Source: Streptacidiphilus anmyonensis
Lineage (GTDB): Bacteria; Actinomycetota; Actinomycetes; Streptomycetales; Streptomycetaceae
Length of the DNA: 64,000 nt
Reading direction: 5' to 3'
Assembly: GCF_000787855.1 (NCBI RefSeq)
Contig: NZ_BBPQ01000002.1
Coordinates: 380,903 to 444,902 of the forward strand
A model generated the notes under the pieces. The model was not told the DNA's origin, searched no databases, and was given only the letters and a program-made list of their open reading frames with translations. The translations under genes and the position numbers were made by a program. Below, piece by piece: positions 37,384 to 45,103 of this stretch (positions within the stretch are counted from its first letter, which is position 1; every line of letters starts with the position of its first letter).

Positions 37384-38547
37384 GTGGACAGCATCTTCTC
37401 GGCCGAAGGGCGTTCCATCGGGGAGTTCCTCCGCGAACGCTGGACCGACATGGGCGATGGGCTCGGCCTGCCGCACTCCATGACCGGACCGGTGACGGAG
37501 CAGGTGGTGGATCTGCTGCGACCATGGGCCGACATACCCGTCGGTCGGACCTGCCCGTTCCCCTCGTTCGTCGCCGGTGACGGCTTCCCCGCCGAGATGT
37601 CGGTGAAATGGTCCCAAGGAAGACCTGAACTGCGGATCCTCTTCGAGGCGTTGGGTGCCTCCCGGCCCGTCACCGCAGCCTCCAACCTCGCCGCCGCAGC
37701 CGAACTGACGGACCGACTGGCCGCAGAGCCGCTGGTCAGCCTGGACTGGTACCGGAAGGTGGCCGACGTGTTCGCTCCGGCCGCCGACCAGGGAACCGCG
37801 CCGACGCCCGTATGGCACTCACTGGCTTGGCGCCCCGGGCGTCCGCCGGCCTTCAAGCTCTACTTCGGGCTCTACGACCTGGCCCCGCAGAAACGTTACG
37901 CCGCGGTCAACGAGGCGATGGAACGCCTCGGGATGGGCACCGCGTGGGCCGACACCTGCGTGGAGGTGGCACGAGCGACCATGGCGGACGGAGTCGAGCG
38001 CGAGCTGGAGTTCTTCGCCCTCGACCTGGACTCCAGCGCCAAGGCCCGGGCCAAGGTCTACTTCCGCAACCACACCGGCAGCGTCGCGGTCCTGGAGCAG
38101 ATGGCCTCGCTCGCCCGCGCCCACGAACCGGACAGAGCCCGCTCCGCCTTCCGGACCCTGCTCGGCACTGCGCCCGACGCCGCCGGAGACACCCCGCTGA
38201 CCTGCCTGGCCTTCCGGTCGGGCGCCAACCGCGCCGACGAGTCGACCACCTACTTCCGGGTGTCGAGTCTCACCGCCTCCGACGCAGAGGCCGCGGTCAG
38301 GATCGGCGCGCTGATGGCGCACGAGGACCTGGACCCGCGACGCCACCACGCCCTCCTCCAGGCCGTGGCCCCACAGCCCCTGAACCGGATCCGGGGCCTC
38401 CAGGAGCTGGTCAGCTACCGCTCACGCGGCTCGGAGGGCGACGTGTCCGTCTACTTCAGGTTTCCGCTCTACCCCCCGCTCGCCGCCCAGCCGAGTCCGG
38501 TGCCGCGGCAGTCCCGTGTGTTCCTCCAGGAGGTCGAATCCGTATGA
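37384..38547 (+). CDS. aromatic prenyltransferase, DMATS/ABBA type
   Basis: A 387-aa protein resembling bacterial tryptophan dimethylallyltransferase-like (indole) prenyltransferases. Evidence is the pattern of alternating strand motifs: EMSVKWSQGRPELRILFEALG, FKLYFGLYDLAPQKRYAAVN, RAKVYFRNHTGSV and STTYFRVSSLT, with regularly spaced Lys, Arg and Tyr residues of the kind that bind the diphosphate in the ABBA barrel, and a length near the family norm. No Asp-rich prenyl motif is present, as expected. The start is GTG 37384 behind ggataggtga. It is the first of three overlapping genes. The prenyl acceptor is unknown. Assignment is from motif memory. Confidence 0.72.
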   Translation: MDSIFSAEGRSIGEFLRERWTDMGDGLGLPHSMTGPVTEQVVDLLRPWADIPVGRTCPFPSFVAGDGFPAEMSVKWSQGRPELRILFEALGASRPVTAASNLAAAAELTDRLAAEPLVSLDWYRKVADVFAPAADQGTAPTPVWHSLAWRPGRPPAFKLYFGLYDLAPQKRYAAVNEAMERLGMGTAWADTCVEVARATMADGVERELEFFALDLDSSAKARAKVYFRNHTGSVAVLEQMASLARAHEPDRARSAFRTLLGTAPDAAGDTPLTCLAFRSGANRADESTTYFRVSSLTASDAEAAVRIGALMAHEDLDPRRHHALLQAVAPQPLNRIRGLQELVSYRSRGSEGDVSVYFRFPLYPPLAAQPSPVPRQSRVFLQEVESV

Positions 38548-39185
38548 CCGTCACCATGCCTGCGCCCCTGCGGGAAGTCGCCGACAGGAACGAGCAGCAC
38601 GTCCGCACATACCGCGCCAGCAGCCTGATCACTCTGTTGGAGGACCCCACGACGCCGGCGGCCACCAGGGACGCCGTCATGGCGCACGTCGCGCCGTGGT
38701 CGGACGCGTTCCAGCGGATGATCAGCGTCCGGGCGGAGTTCGAGACCGACCCCCAGCTGAAGGAACTGGCCGTCGAGCACCAGGAGGAGGAGCTCGGCCA
38801 CAACGGGATCCTGGCGGACAGCCACGACACCGGCCGGAAACCCGGCTGGGACCCCGTCGTGGAAGCCGGAGCGGCCTGGTTCGTCGACCAGTTCCGCGTC
38901 CTGCCCGGCCTGCACAAGGTCGTGCTGGCCCACCTCGTGCTGGAGGCCGGCAGCCTCACCTTCAGCAACGCCGGCTCCCTGGCCTTCCCCGGCAACGCCT
39001 ACTTCGCCCTGCACGACGAGGCGGACGAGGAGCACATCGAGATGGGCTACCGCCTGCTCGCCGAACGCCAGGAGTGGGAGCTCGGCGAGGTCAGCGAACT
39101 CCTCGACCGCGCCTGGCAGATCATCACCATGGTCTCCGACCGGATCGCCGAACTGGCGCTCCGCGACACCGCGGTGCCGGCATGA
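38544..39185 (+). CDS. haem-oxygenase-like diiron oxidase (HDO) family protein
   Basis: A 213-aa all-helical protein. Carboxylates and His are placed as in HDO enzymes such as UndA and SznF: E74/E78 and E82 with H86 in KELAVEHQEEELGHN, E134 in LVLEAGS, and the tell-tale HxxxDxxH, H157-D161-H164, in ALHDEADEEHIEMG. Members perform O2-dependent oxidations such as N-oxygenation, C-C cleavage or nitrile/alkene formation. ccaggagg precedes ATG 38544, and the start overlaps the prenyltransferase stop (ATGA). It probably oxidises the prenylated product or its precursor. Another ferritin-like/TenA-type fold is possible. Confidence 0.72.
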   Translation: MTVTMPAPLREVADRNEQHVRTYRASSLITLLEDPTTPAATRDAVMAHVAPWSDAFQRMISVRAEFETDPQLKELAVEHQEEELGHNGILADSHDTGRKPGWDPVVEAGAAWFVDQFRVLPGLHKVVLAHLVLEAGSLTFSNAGSLAFPGNAYFALHDEADEEHIEMGYRLLAERQEWELGEVSELLDRAWQIITMVSDRIAELALRDTAVPA

Positions 39186-40039
39186 GCGCACGCCCCGAGG
39201 AGACCGTCGACGCCGAATCCGCCGCCAGAGTCGCCGAGCACAGCGCCCGGCTGTTCCAGCAGACCCTCGGCGACCGTCTGGTCGCGGCCTACGCCCTCGG
39301 CAGCCTCGCCCACGGGGGGTTCGCGCCCGCCGTCAGCGACATCGACCTCGCCCTCGTCCTGACGGACCGCCGCCAGGACGACGACGAGACCGTCCGCGGC
39401 GTCACCCACGAGCTCCACCGGAAGGACGCCGCATACCAGCGCCTGTCGGTCTTCTGGAGCTCCCTGCCGGCCCTGCGCGCGGACCGGGAGGACGGCAGGT
39501 TCCCGGCCGTCGACCGGCTCGACCTCAAGGTCAGCGGTGCGCTGCTGCTGGGCGGGGACGTGCGCCCGGAGGTGGCGCAGCCGGGCGCGGCCACGCTGCT
39601 GACCGACAGCGTCCGCTTCGCCCTGCGGATGCTCGCGCCGGACCCCGTGGTGGCCGAGTTCCACCACCCCGCGCGGCTGGCGGCCGACACCAGGCGCTTC
39701 ACCAAGGCGGTGCTGCTCCCCCTCAGGTTCCTCTACACCGCCGCCGCCGCGGACTGCGGCTCCACCGACGACGCCATCCGCCACCACCTCGCGCAACCCG
39801 CACCGGTGGCCGCGGAACTCGTCCGTGCCGCGACGCGCGCACGCCACGGGCAGCCGGACCCGGCGGAGCACCTGACCGGGCTCCTGCACGCCGAGCTCGT
39901 GCCGCTCTACCTGTACTACATCGACAGCTGCCTGCCGAGGCTGGCCCGCCTGGCCCCGGCCGACGGCGACCTGGCACAGGGCCTCAGCGACTGGCGGGCA
40001 CGGCTGCTGGACCGGCCCGAAGCCCGCGCTCCGCACTGA
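39182..40039 (+). CDS. nucleotidyltransferase (aminoglycoside-adenylyltransferase-like)
   Basis: A 285-aa protein with the Pol-beta-type nucleotidyltransferase signature GSLAHGGFAPAVSDIDLALVL (GS at 40-41, D53 and D55 as metal ligands) and a helical C-terminal domain as in ANT(3'')-type enzymes (AADTRRFTKAVLLPLRFLYT). It would transfer AMP or another nucleotide to a hydroxyl of a small molecule. The ATGA overlap with the oxidase gene ties it to the cassette; it may modify the product or protect the producer. No antibiotic resistance phenotype can be claimed. A strong terminator follows. Confidence 0.8.
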   Translation: MSARPEETVDAESAARVAEHSARLFQQTLGDRLVAAYALGSLAHGGFAPAVSDIDLALVLTDRRQDDDETVRGVTHELHRKDAAYQRLSVFWSSLPALRADREDGRFPAVDRLDLKVSGALLLGGDVRPEVAQPGAATLLTDSVRFALRMLAPDPVVAEFHHPARLAADTRRFTKAVLLPLRFLYTAAAADCGSTDDAIRHHLAQPAPVAAELVRAATRARHGQPDPAEHLTGLLHAELVPLYLYYIDSCLPRLARLAPADGDLAQGLSDWRARLLDRPEARAPH

Positions 40040-40094
40040 CCCGCCACCGCACCGGCCTGCCACCGCGCAGGCCTGCCACCGTGCAGGGCAACCA

Positions 40095-40127
40095 GAAGGG
40101 GCCGTCCCTCCCGGGGACGGCCCCTTC
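40095..40127. terminator. bidirectional terminator between cassette and cvnD
   Basis: gaaggggccgtccc (40095-40108) and gggacggccccttc (40114-40127) form a perfect 14-bp stem with a 5-nt loop in the 116-bp gap between convergent genes. Confidence 0.9.
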
Positions 40128-40155
40128 GGCGCGGGCGCGAGAGCGTCGCCGACCT

Positions 40156-40767
40156 CTAGCCGACCCGGGCCAGCAGGTAGCTGACGAGCGTGGTCAGCGC
40201 GGCGGCCGACGACTGCTCGTCGCGCGCGTCGCAGGTGACGACGGGGGTGTCGTCGAGGAGGTCGAGGGCCTCCCGCAGCGCGGCCTCGGCGCGCACCGGG
40301 TTGCCGTCGAAGTTGTTGACTGCGATCGCGTAGTCGAGACCGTACTGCTCGATCAGGTCGATCACCGCGAAGGAGTCGGCCAGCCGCTCCGGGTCGACCA
40401 GGACCAGCGCGCCGAGGGCGCCCCGGGCCATGTCCTCCCACATCTGCACGAACCGCACCTGTCCGGGGGTGCCGAACAGGTAGAGCACGACGCGGTCGCT
40501 GATGGTGAGCCGGCCGAAGTCCATGGCCACGGTGGTGGTGGTCTTCCCCCGGACCCCCTTCAGGTCGTCCACGTCCTGCGCGGCCCGGGTCATCGTCTCC
40601 TCGGTGGACAACGGCTCGATCTCGGAGATCGAGCCGATGAACGTGGTCTTGCCCACCGCGAAGTGACCGACGACGAGGATCTTGACGGCCGTCTGCGAGG
40701 CGCCGCCCGCGACGTAGTCCCGCGACTGCAGGCTCGGTCGTTCACCCAAACTTGGCCCGGAGACCAC
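40156..40767 (-). CDS. cvnD: conservon GTPase CvnD
   Basis: A 203-aa small GTP-binding protein of the conservon type. G1 is VVGHFAVGKTTFIG; G3 reads LFGTPGQVRF where Ras has DTAGQ; NNFDG replaces the usual NKxD, as is normal for CvnD proteins. It works with CvnA-C as a membrane-associated, GPCR-like signalling complex. GTG 40767 is chosen because ggaggaggt lies just upstream; it overlaps the end of cvnC by 26 bp. The terminator 40095-40127 lies just beyond the stop. Confidence 0.92.
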   Translation of the reverse strand: MVSGPSLGERPSLQSRDYVAGGASQTAVKILVVGHFAVGKTTFIGSISEIEPLSTEETMTRAAQDVDDLKGVRGKTTTTVAMDFGRLTISDRVVLYLFGTPGQVRFVQMWEDMARGALGALVLVDPERLADSFAVIDLIEQYGLDYAIAVNNFDGNPVRAEAALREALDLLDDTPVVTCDARDEQSSAAALTTLVSYLLARVG

Positions 40768-41119
40768 TGAGCACCTCCTCCAGCAACTCCTTGTCGGCGA
40801 GGCGGGCACGGGCCACCGGCGGACGGGTGATCAGATAGCCGGCCTCGGTGAGTCCGGCCAGCATGATCCGCACCACGCCCAGCGGCAGCCGCGTGTGCCC
40901 CGCGATCTCGGCCACCGAGAGGTAGCCCGCGGAGCAGAGGTCCAGCAGCCGCTGTTCCTCCGGCGACAGCCGCAGCGGCCGCTGCACCTGCTCGGGCGCG
41001 GCCGTCACCAGGGTGATCAGCGAGAGCTGGTCGTCGTCGGGCAGCCCGCGTCCCTTGGTGATGACGTACGGACGCACTAACTCCGTGGCTTCGAGCTCGA
41101 AGTCGCCGGGCCCGTTCAT
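40742..41119 (-). CDS. cvnC: conservon protein CvnC (DUF742)
   Basis: A 125-aa DUF742 protein. The N-terminal VRPYVITKGRG is typical, followed by a winged-helix-like segment (SVAEIAGHTRLPLGVVRIMLAGLTEAGYL). It bridges CvnB and CvnD in the complex by family knowledge. The start overlaps the cvnB stop (ATGA) and the end overlaps cvnD by 26 bp, so all four proteins are translationally coupled. Confidence 0.93.
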   Translation of the reverse strand: MNGPGDFELEATELVRPYVITKGRGLPDDDQLSLITLVTAAPEQVQRPLRLSPEEQRLLDLCSAGYLSVAEIAGHTRLPLGVVRIMLAGLTEAGYLITRPPVARARLADKELLEEVLSGLRAKFG

Positions 41120-41517
41120 GAGCGCACTCCGAGGTTCTCGCGCGGCGGCGCGACCAGCACCTTGCCCAGCTGGCCGACCAACTGCTGCATCCGGAAGGTG
41201 ATGTCCTGCATGTCGACGTCCGCCTCGGCGGAGACGCCGAGGTAGGCGCCCTCACCGGCGGAGATCAGGAACACCCAGCCGCCGTCGAACTCGACCAGCG
41301 TCTGGCGCCAGCGCCCGCTGCTGTCCTCGCAGAAGAAGCCGAGCGAGCGGCTCAGCGACTGCACACCGCTCATCGCGGCGGCGACGCGGTCCGCGTCGTC
41401 CTTGTCGAAGTCCTTGGTACGGGCCATGAGGAGCCCGTCGGCCGAGATCAGGACCGCGTGCAGGGCCCCGGGAATCTCCAGGGCGCTGTCGAGCATCCAT
41501 GACAGATCTTCGTTCAC
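41116..41517 (-). CDS. cvnB: conservon roadblock/LC7 protein CvnB
   Basis: A 133-aa roadblock/LC7 domain protein (IPGALHAVLISADGLLMART, AMSGVQSLSRSLG, VSAEADVDMQDITFRMQQLV). Roadblock proteins act as scaffolds or GTPase-activating partners of small GTPases such as CvnD. Coupled to cvnA upstream and cvnC downstream by ATGA overlaps. Confidence 0.94.
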   Translation of the reverse strand: MNEDLSWMLDSALEIPGALHAVLISADGLLMARTKDFDKDDADRVAAAMSGVQSLSRSLGFFCEDSSGRWRQTLVEFDGGWVFLISAGEGAYLGVSAEADVDMQDITFRMQQLVGQLGKVLVAPPRENLGVRS

Positions 41518-42689
41518 GAGAACTCATGCCCTTCACTGCTTGACCCACGTGTGCTGATCGACTGGTCCGTGTCGTCCCCACGGGCGGCCCGGCCCGACCG
41601 GGTGCCGCGCTGGAACGCTCCCATGATCGCCGCGGTCTCCGCGCCGGACCGGGCCGAGGCGATCGGGGTGGGCGCGGAGCCCGGCACGATCGCCATCGGA
41701 CGCTTACGCCTTCTCAGCGGCAGTCCGTCGGTGGTCGTCGGGGAGGCCGGCACGGGCTCGGGCCCGTTCGGCTGCGGCGGTGGCACGGAGGAGCGCGTCA
41801 TGGGAGCAGCCGGTGCCTTCTTCTCGGGCATGGACGTCAGCAACTCGTGCGGCAGCAGGACCACCGCCCGCACGCCGCCGTAGGGCGAGGAGGAGTCCAC
41901 CGACACCTCGAAGCCGAAGCGCTCGCTCAGCACGCCGATGACGGCGAGACCGAACTGCGGCGGATTACCGAGCCCCGCGACGCTCTTGACGCGGTCGCTG
42001 CTCAGCAGCCGCTCCGCGCGGGCCCGTTCCTCGTCGTTCATGCCGACACCGGCGTCGTCCACGACGATCGCCACGCCCTTGGGCACGGTGCGGATGTTGA
42101 TCTCGACGACCGTGTCCGGGCTGGAGTAGCTGGTGGCGTTGTCGAGGAGCTCGGCCAGGGCCAGCGCCACCGGCTCGACGGCGCGGCTGGAGATGCCGAA
42201 GTCCACCTGGGAGAGGATCTCCACGCGTCGGAAGTGCCGCACGCGTCCCTGCGCGCTGCGGACCACGTCGTAGACCGAGGCGTTGTCGCGGTGGCGGCCG
42301 AGCCAGCCGTCGCAGAGCACCGCGATGGACTGGGCGCGGCGGCCGAACTGGGAGTTGGTGTGGTCGATCTCCAGCAGGTCCTGGAGGATGACCGACTCAC
42401 CGTGCTTGGTCTGCAGCCGCGAAAGGATCAGCTGCTGCTCGGCGGCCAGACCCTGAAGGGTGCGCATGGCCGACTTCAGCACGGTCTTCGTCGCTTCCTC
42501 GGCCTGTTCCTGGGCCGAGGCGACGGACTGCATGTAGTGGTGCTCCAGATCGGAGTAGTACTCCCTGAGCCCCGCTATCTCCTGCCGCAACGCCATGGCC
42601 GCCTTGCGCTGGCGGACGACGACGGCGATCACGATGAGCAGGAGCACGACAAGAGCCCACAGCGCTGGGTTCTCGATGTATTCCGTCAT
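41514..42689 (-). CDS. cvnA: conservon sensor kinase-like protein CvnA
   Basis: A 391-aa membrane-anchored kinase-like protein. One transmembrane helix (about residues 10-27) is followed by a coiled segment (30-95), a DHp-like region and a HATPase domain (ELLDNATSYSSPD, VDDAGVGMNDEE, PPQFGLAVIG). There is no extracytoplasmic sensor domain, as is usual for small CvnA forms. The last ~100 residues are Pro/Ser/Arg-rich and probably disordered. ATG 42689 follows gaagagag. It heads the conservon; the shared element 42724-42785 lies just upstream. Confidence 0.93.
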   Translation of the reverse strand: MTEYIENPALWALVVLLLIVIAVVVRQRKAAMALRQEIAGLREYYSDLEHHYMQSVASAQEQAEEATKTVLKSAMRTLQGLAAEQQLILSRLQTKHGESVILQDLLEIDHTNSQFGRRAQSIAVLCDGWLGRHRDNASVYDVVRSAQGRVRHFRRVEILSQVDFGISSRAVEPVALALAELLDNATSYSSPDTVVEINIRTVPKGVAIVVDDAGVGMNDEERARAERLLSSDRVKSVAGLGNPPQFGLAVIGVLSERFGFEVSVDSSSPYGGVRAVVLLPHELLTSMPEKKAPAAPMTRSSVPPPQPNGPEPVPASPTTTDGLPLRRRKRPMAIVPGSAPTPIASARSGAETAAIMGAFQRGTRSGRAARGDDTDQSISTRGSSSEGHEFS

Positions 42690-42723
42690 AAGACTCTCTT
42701 CAGGCGTCTGACAGCCGGTCTCC

Positions 42724-42785
42724 GCGTCCCTGCCACTGCAGGGTGGACCCGCCCGCTCCGCAAAGCGAGGTGATCGTATCATCGG
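42724..42785 (-). promoter_or_regulatory. element shared with the P450 upstream region (cvnA copy)
   Basis: The 62-bp partner of 36877-36939, placed 35-96 bp upstream of the cvnA ATG. It shares gcgtccc at one end, the covarying six-base-pair hairpin (ccctgc-cact-gcaggg), gggtggaccc, gctccgcaaa and tgatcgtatca. The order and spacing are the same apart from one base. A common regulator or RNA structure for conservon and P450 is inferred. Confidence 0.7.
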
Positions 42786-42986
42786 CCACACAGGCAACCG
42801 ACCGAGCGTCCGCCCGGCAGTCTCGACATGAGGATGCGTCTCTTCCACTTGTACGAGACCCAGTTGACGCGAGCCTGGCACACCGCGGGCGCGCCCCAGC
42901 CGACTTCACACGAACATCACCAACACTTAACGCAGACAGGCCGTTTGACGCCCCCGCGAGTCGATGTGAGTCGTCGTGAGCCGACG

Positions 42987-43493
42987 TCAGTCGACGACGG
43001 GGCTGCGACGCTCGACCAGCACGACATCGCGCCAGACGCCGTGCTGGCGACCCACCCGCTCGCGGGTCCCGATCACCCGGAACCCGGCACGCTCGTGGAG
43101 CGCGAGGCTGGCGGCGTTCTCCGGGAAGATCCCGGACTGCACGGTCCAGATCCCCGCCGCCTCGGTCGAGGCGATCAACGCCTCCAGCAACGCCCGCGCC
43201 ACCCCGCGCCCACGGGCATCCGGACGGACGTAGACGGAGTGCTCGACCACGCCCGCGTAGGCACGCCGGTCCGAGACCCTGCTCACGGCCACCCAGCCGA
43301 GCACGCGCCCGCCCCCGTCGACGACCACGAACCGGTGCCCGCCAAGCCTGGCCCGGTCGAACTCCTCCCACGCCGGCGCCCGGGTCTCGAACGTGGCATC
43401 ACCCTCGTCGATCCCGGCCTGATAGATCGCCAGCACCTCCGACGCGTGCTCGGCGGTCATGGGGACGACGACGGTGTCACGGTTGCTGTTCAT
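42987..43493 (-). CDS. GNAT acetyltransferase, phosphinothricin-acetyltransferase-like (PAT)
   Basis: A 168-aa GNAT enzyme. IYQAGIDEGDATFETRAP, the acetyl-CoA loop RPDARGRGVARALLEAL and SGIFPENAASLALHERAGFR match the PAT/YncA group, whose members acetylate phosphinothricin, methionine sulfoximine or related amino acids. Whether it detoxifies such a compound here is not known. It is transcribed singly, between rtcB and the conservon. Confidence 0.88.
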   Translation of the reverse strand: MNSNRDTVVVPMTAEHASEVLAIYQAGIDEGDATFETRAPAWEEFDRARLGGHRFVVVDGGGRVLGWVAVSRVSDRRAYAGVVEHSVYVRPDARGRGVARALLEALIASTEAAGIWTVQSGIFPENAASLALHERAGFRVIGTRERVGRQHGVWRDVVLVERRSPVVD

Positions 43494-43572
43494 CAGCGCC
43501 CATCATCGCTCCCCCGAGCGGCCCCGGGTCTCCGTCCCCCGTGACGGAGGACCCGGGGGGTGACGTTCGGCC

Positions 43573-44766
43573 TCAACCCTTGACGCAGACGACCTGCTTG
43601 AGCTCGGCCACGACCTGCACCAGGTCGGTCTGCTGGGCCATCACCTTCTCGATCGGCTTGTACGCGCCCGGGATCTCGTCCACGACGCCGGAGTCCTTGC
43701 GGCACTCCACGCCCCGCGTCTGCTCCACCAGGTCGCGGACGCCGAACTTGCGCTTCGCCGCCGAGCGGGACATCTTGCGTCCCGCGCCGTGCGACGCGGA
43801 GTTGAACGCCGCCTCGTTGCCGAGACCGCGGACGATGTACGAGCCGGTGCCCATGGAGCCCGGGATGATCCCGTAGTCGCCCGCGCCGGCGCGGATCGCG
43901 CCCTTGCGGGTGACCAGCAGGTCCTCCCCCTCGTAGGTCTCCTCCGCCACGTAGTTGTGGTGGCAGGAGATGACCTGGTCGAAGGTGACGTTCGCCTTGC
44001 GGAACTCCTTGCGGACGGCGTCCTGGAACAGCGCCATCATCACCGCGCGGTTGCGCTTCGCGTACTCCTGCGCCCAGAACAGGTCGGCGCGGTAGGCCTG
44101 CATCTGCGGGGTCGCCGCGATGAAGACCGCGAGATCGCGGTCGACCAGGTTCTGGTTGTGCGGGAGCGAGCGGGCGACGCCGATGTGGTGCTCGGCGAGC
44201 TCCTTGCCGATGTTGCGCGAGCCCGAGTGCAGCATCAGCCACACCGCGCCCGACGTGTCGAGGCAGACCTCGATGAAGTGGTTGCCCGAGCCCAGCGAGC
44301 CCATCTGCTGCAGCGCCCGCTCGCGGCGCGCCTTCACCGCCGGGGTGAGGTCGTCGAAGCGGGACCAGAAGTCGTCCCAGCCGCCGGTGGCGAAGCCGTG
44401 GATCCGGCTCGGGGCGACCGGGTGGGCGTGCAGGCCCCGACCGACGGGGATGGCCTGCTCGATCTTCGAGCGCAGTCGGCTGAGGTCATCGGGCAGGTCG
44501 CGGGCGGTGAGCGAGGTCTTGACCGCGCTCATCCCGCAGCCGATGTCCACGCCGACCGCGGCCGGGCAGACCGCGCCCTTCATGGCGATCACGGAACCGA
44601 CCGTCGCGCCCTTGCCCAGGTGGACGTCGGGCATGACGGCGAGGCCGTGGATCCACGGGAGGGAGGAGATGTTGCGCAGCTGCTGGAGGGCCTGGCCCTC
44701 GACCGTCGCGGGGTCGGTCCACATGCGGATGGGCACGTTGATGCCCGGGATCTCGGTGTACGACAT
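43573..44766 (-). CDS. rtcB: RNA-splicing ligase RtcB
   Basis: A 397-aa RtcB, the GTP-dependent ligase joining 2',3'-cyclic-phosphate or 3'-phosphate to 5'-OH RNA ends. Key residues appear in AVGVDIGCGMSA (Mn-binding Cys), LGSGNHFIEV, LHSGSRNIG and the guanylylation site NSASHGAGRKMSR. ATG 44766 follows ccaggagaac. No archease or RtcA gene is adjacent. A 29-codon ORF with its own strong ribosome-binding site lies 76 bp upstream and may be a leader. Confidence 0.95.
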   Translation of the reverse strand: MSYTEIPGINVPIRMWTDPATVEGQALQQLRNISSLPWIHGLAVMPDVHLGKGATVGSVIAMKGAVCPAAVGVDIGCGMSAVKTSLTARDLPDDLSRLRSKIEQAIPVGRGLHAHPVAPSRIHGFATGGWDDFWSRFDDLTPAVKARRERALQQMGSLGSGNHFIEVCLDTSGAVWLMLHSGSRNIGKELAEHHIGVARSLPHNQNLVDRDLAVFIAATPQMQAYRADLFWAQEYAKRNRAVMMALFQDAVRKEFRKANVTFDQVISCHHNYVAEETYEGEDLLVTRKGAIRAGAGDYGIIPGSMGTGSYIVRGLGNEAAFNSASHGAGRKMSRSAAKRKFGVRDLVEQTRGVECRKDSGVVDEIPGAYKPIEKVMAQQTDLVQVVAELKQVVCVKG

Positions 44767-44842
44767 GGGATTGTTCTCCTGGGAACAAGGCTACAAGTGT
44801 GGGGGCGGACCGGCGCGGAAGGGCGTCGCGGTCGCGCGGAGA

Positions 44843-44932
44843 TCAGCGGCGGAGGCCGCAGGCGGTGGAGGGGCGTCGCCTGGGGGAGGCGGCGGTGCTG
44901 ATGTGGCACACGCCTTGCTTCTCGACCCTCAT
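44843..44932 (-). CDS. 29-aa upstream ORF ahead of rtcB
   Basis: ATG 44932 is preceded by gagaggaggcagtccc, the best ribosome-binding site in this region, yet the frame closes after 29 codons (begins MRVEKQGVCHISTA, ends CGLRR). The product is basic and contains two Cys. It ends 76 bp before rtcB on the same strand. I do not recognise it. A translated leader that controls rtcB, or a small independent peptide, are both possible. Confidence 0.5.
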   Translation of the reverse strand: MRVEKQGVCHISTAASPRRRPSTACGLRR

Positions 44933-45042
44933 GGGACTGCCTCCTCTCCACCACCTCGGGGACCGGCCTGTCACGTCCGGTCGCTGCGCCTATCTACCCA
45001 TGCGCCGAGGAGGCGCCGCAACGGATTTTCGATCAGGACACG

Positions 45043-45079
45043 CCGAAGCCCCCGACCCTGGAGGGATCGGGGGCTTCGG
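45043..45079 (-). terminator. terminator after DHA2 transporter gene
   Basis: ccgaagcccccga (45043-45055) and tcgggggcttcgg (45067-45079) form a perfect 13-bp stem with an 11-nt loop, 25 bp beyond the transporter stop on the minus strand. Confidence 0.88.
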
Positions 45080-45103
45080 CGGTGACGATGCGTCAGATGA
45101 GCG

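Noticed and set aside
39182-40039. Calling the nucleotidyltransferase an aminoglycoside resistance gene
   Set aside because: The signature is shared by many nucleotidyltransferases, and the operon context points to a biosynthetic role.
42987-43493. Calling the PAT-like gene a phosphinothricin resistance gene (bar/pat)
   Set aside because: The motifs only show the wider PAT/YncA group; substrate cannot be read from sequence.
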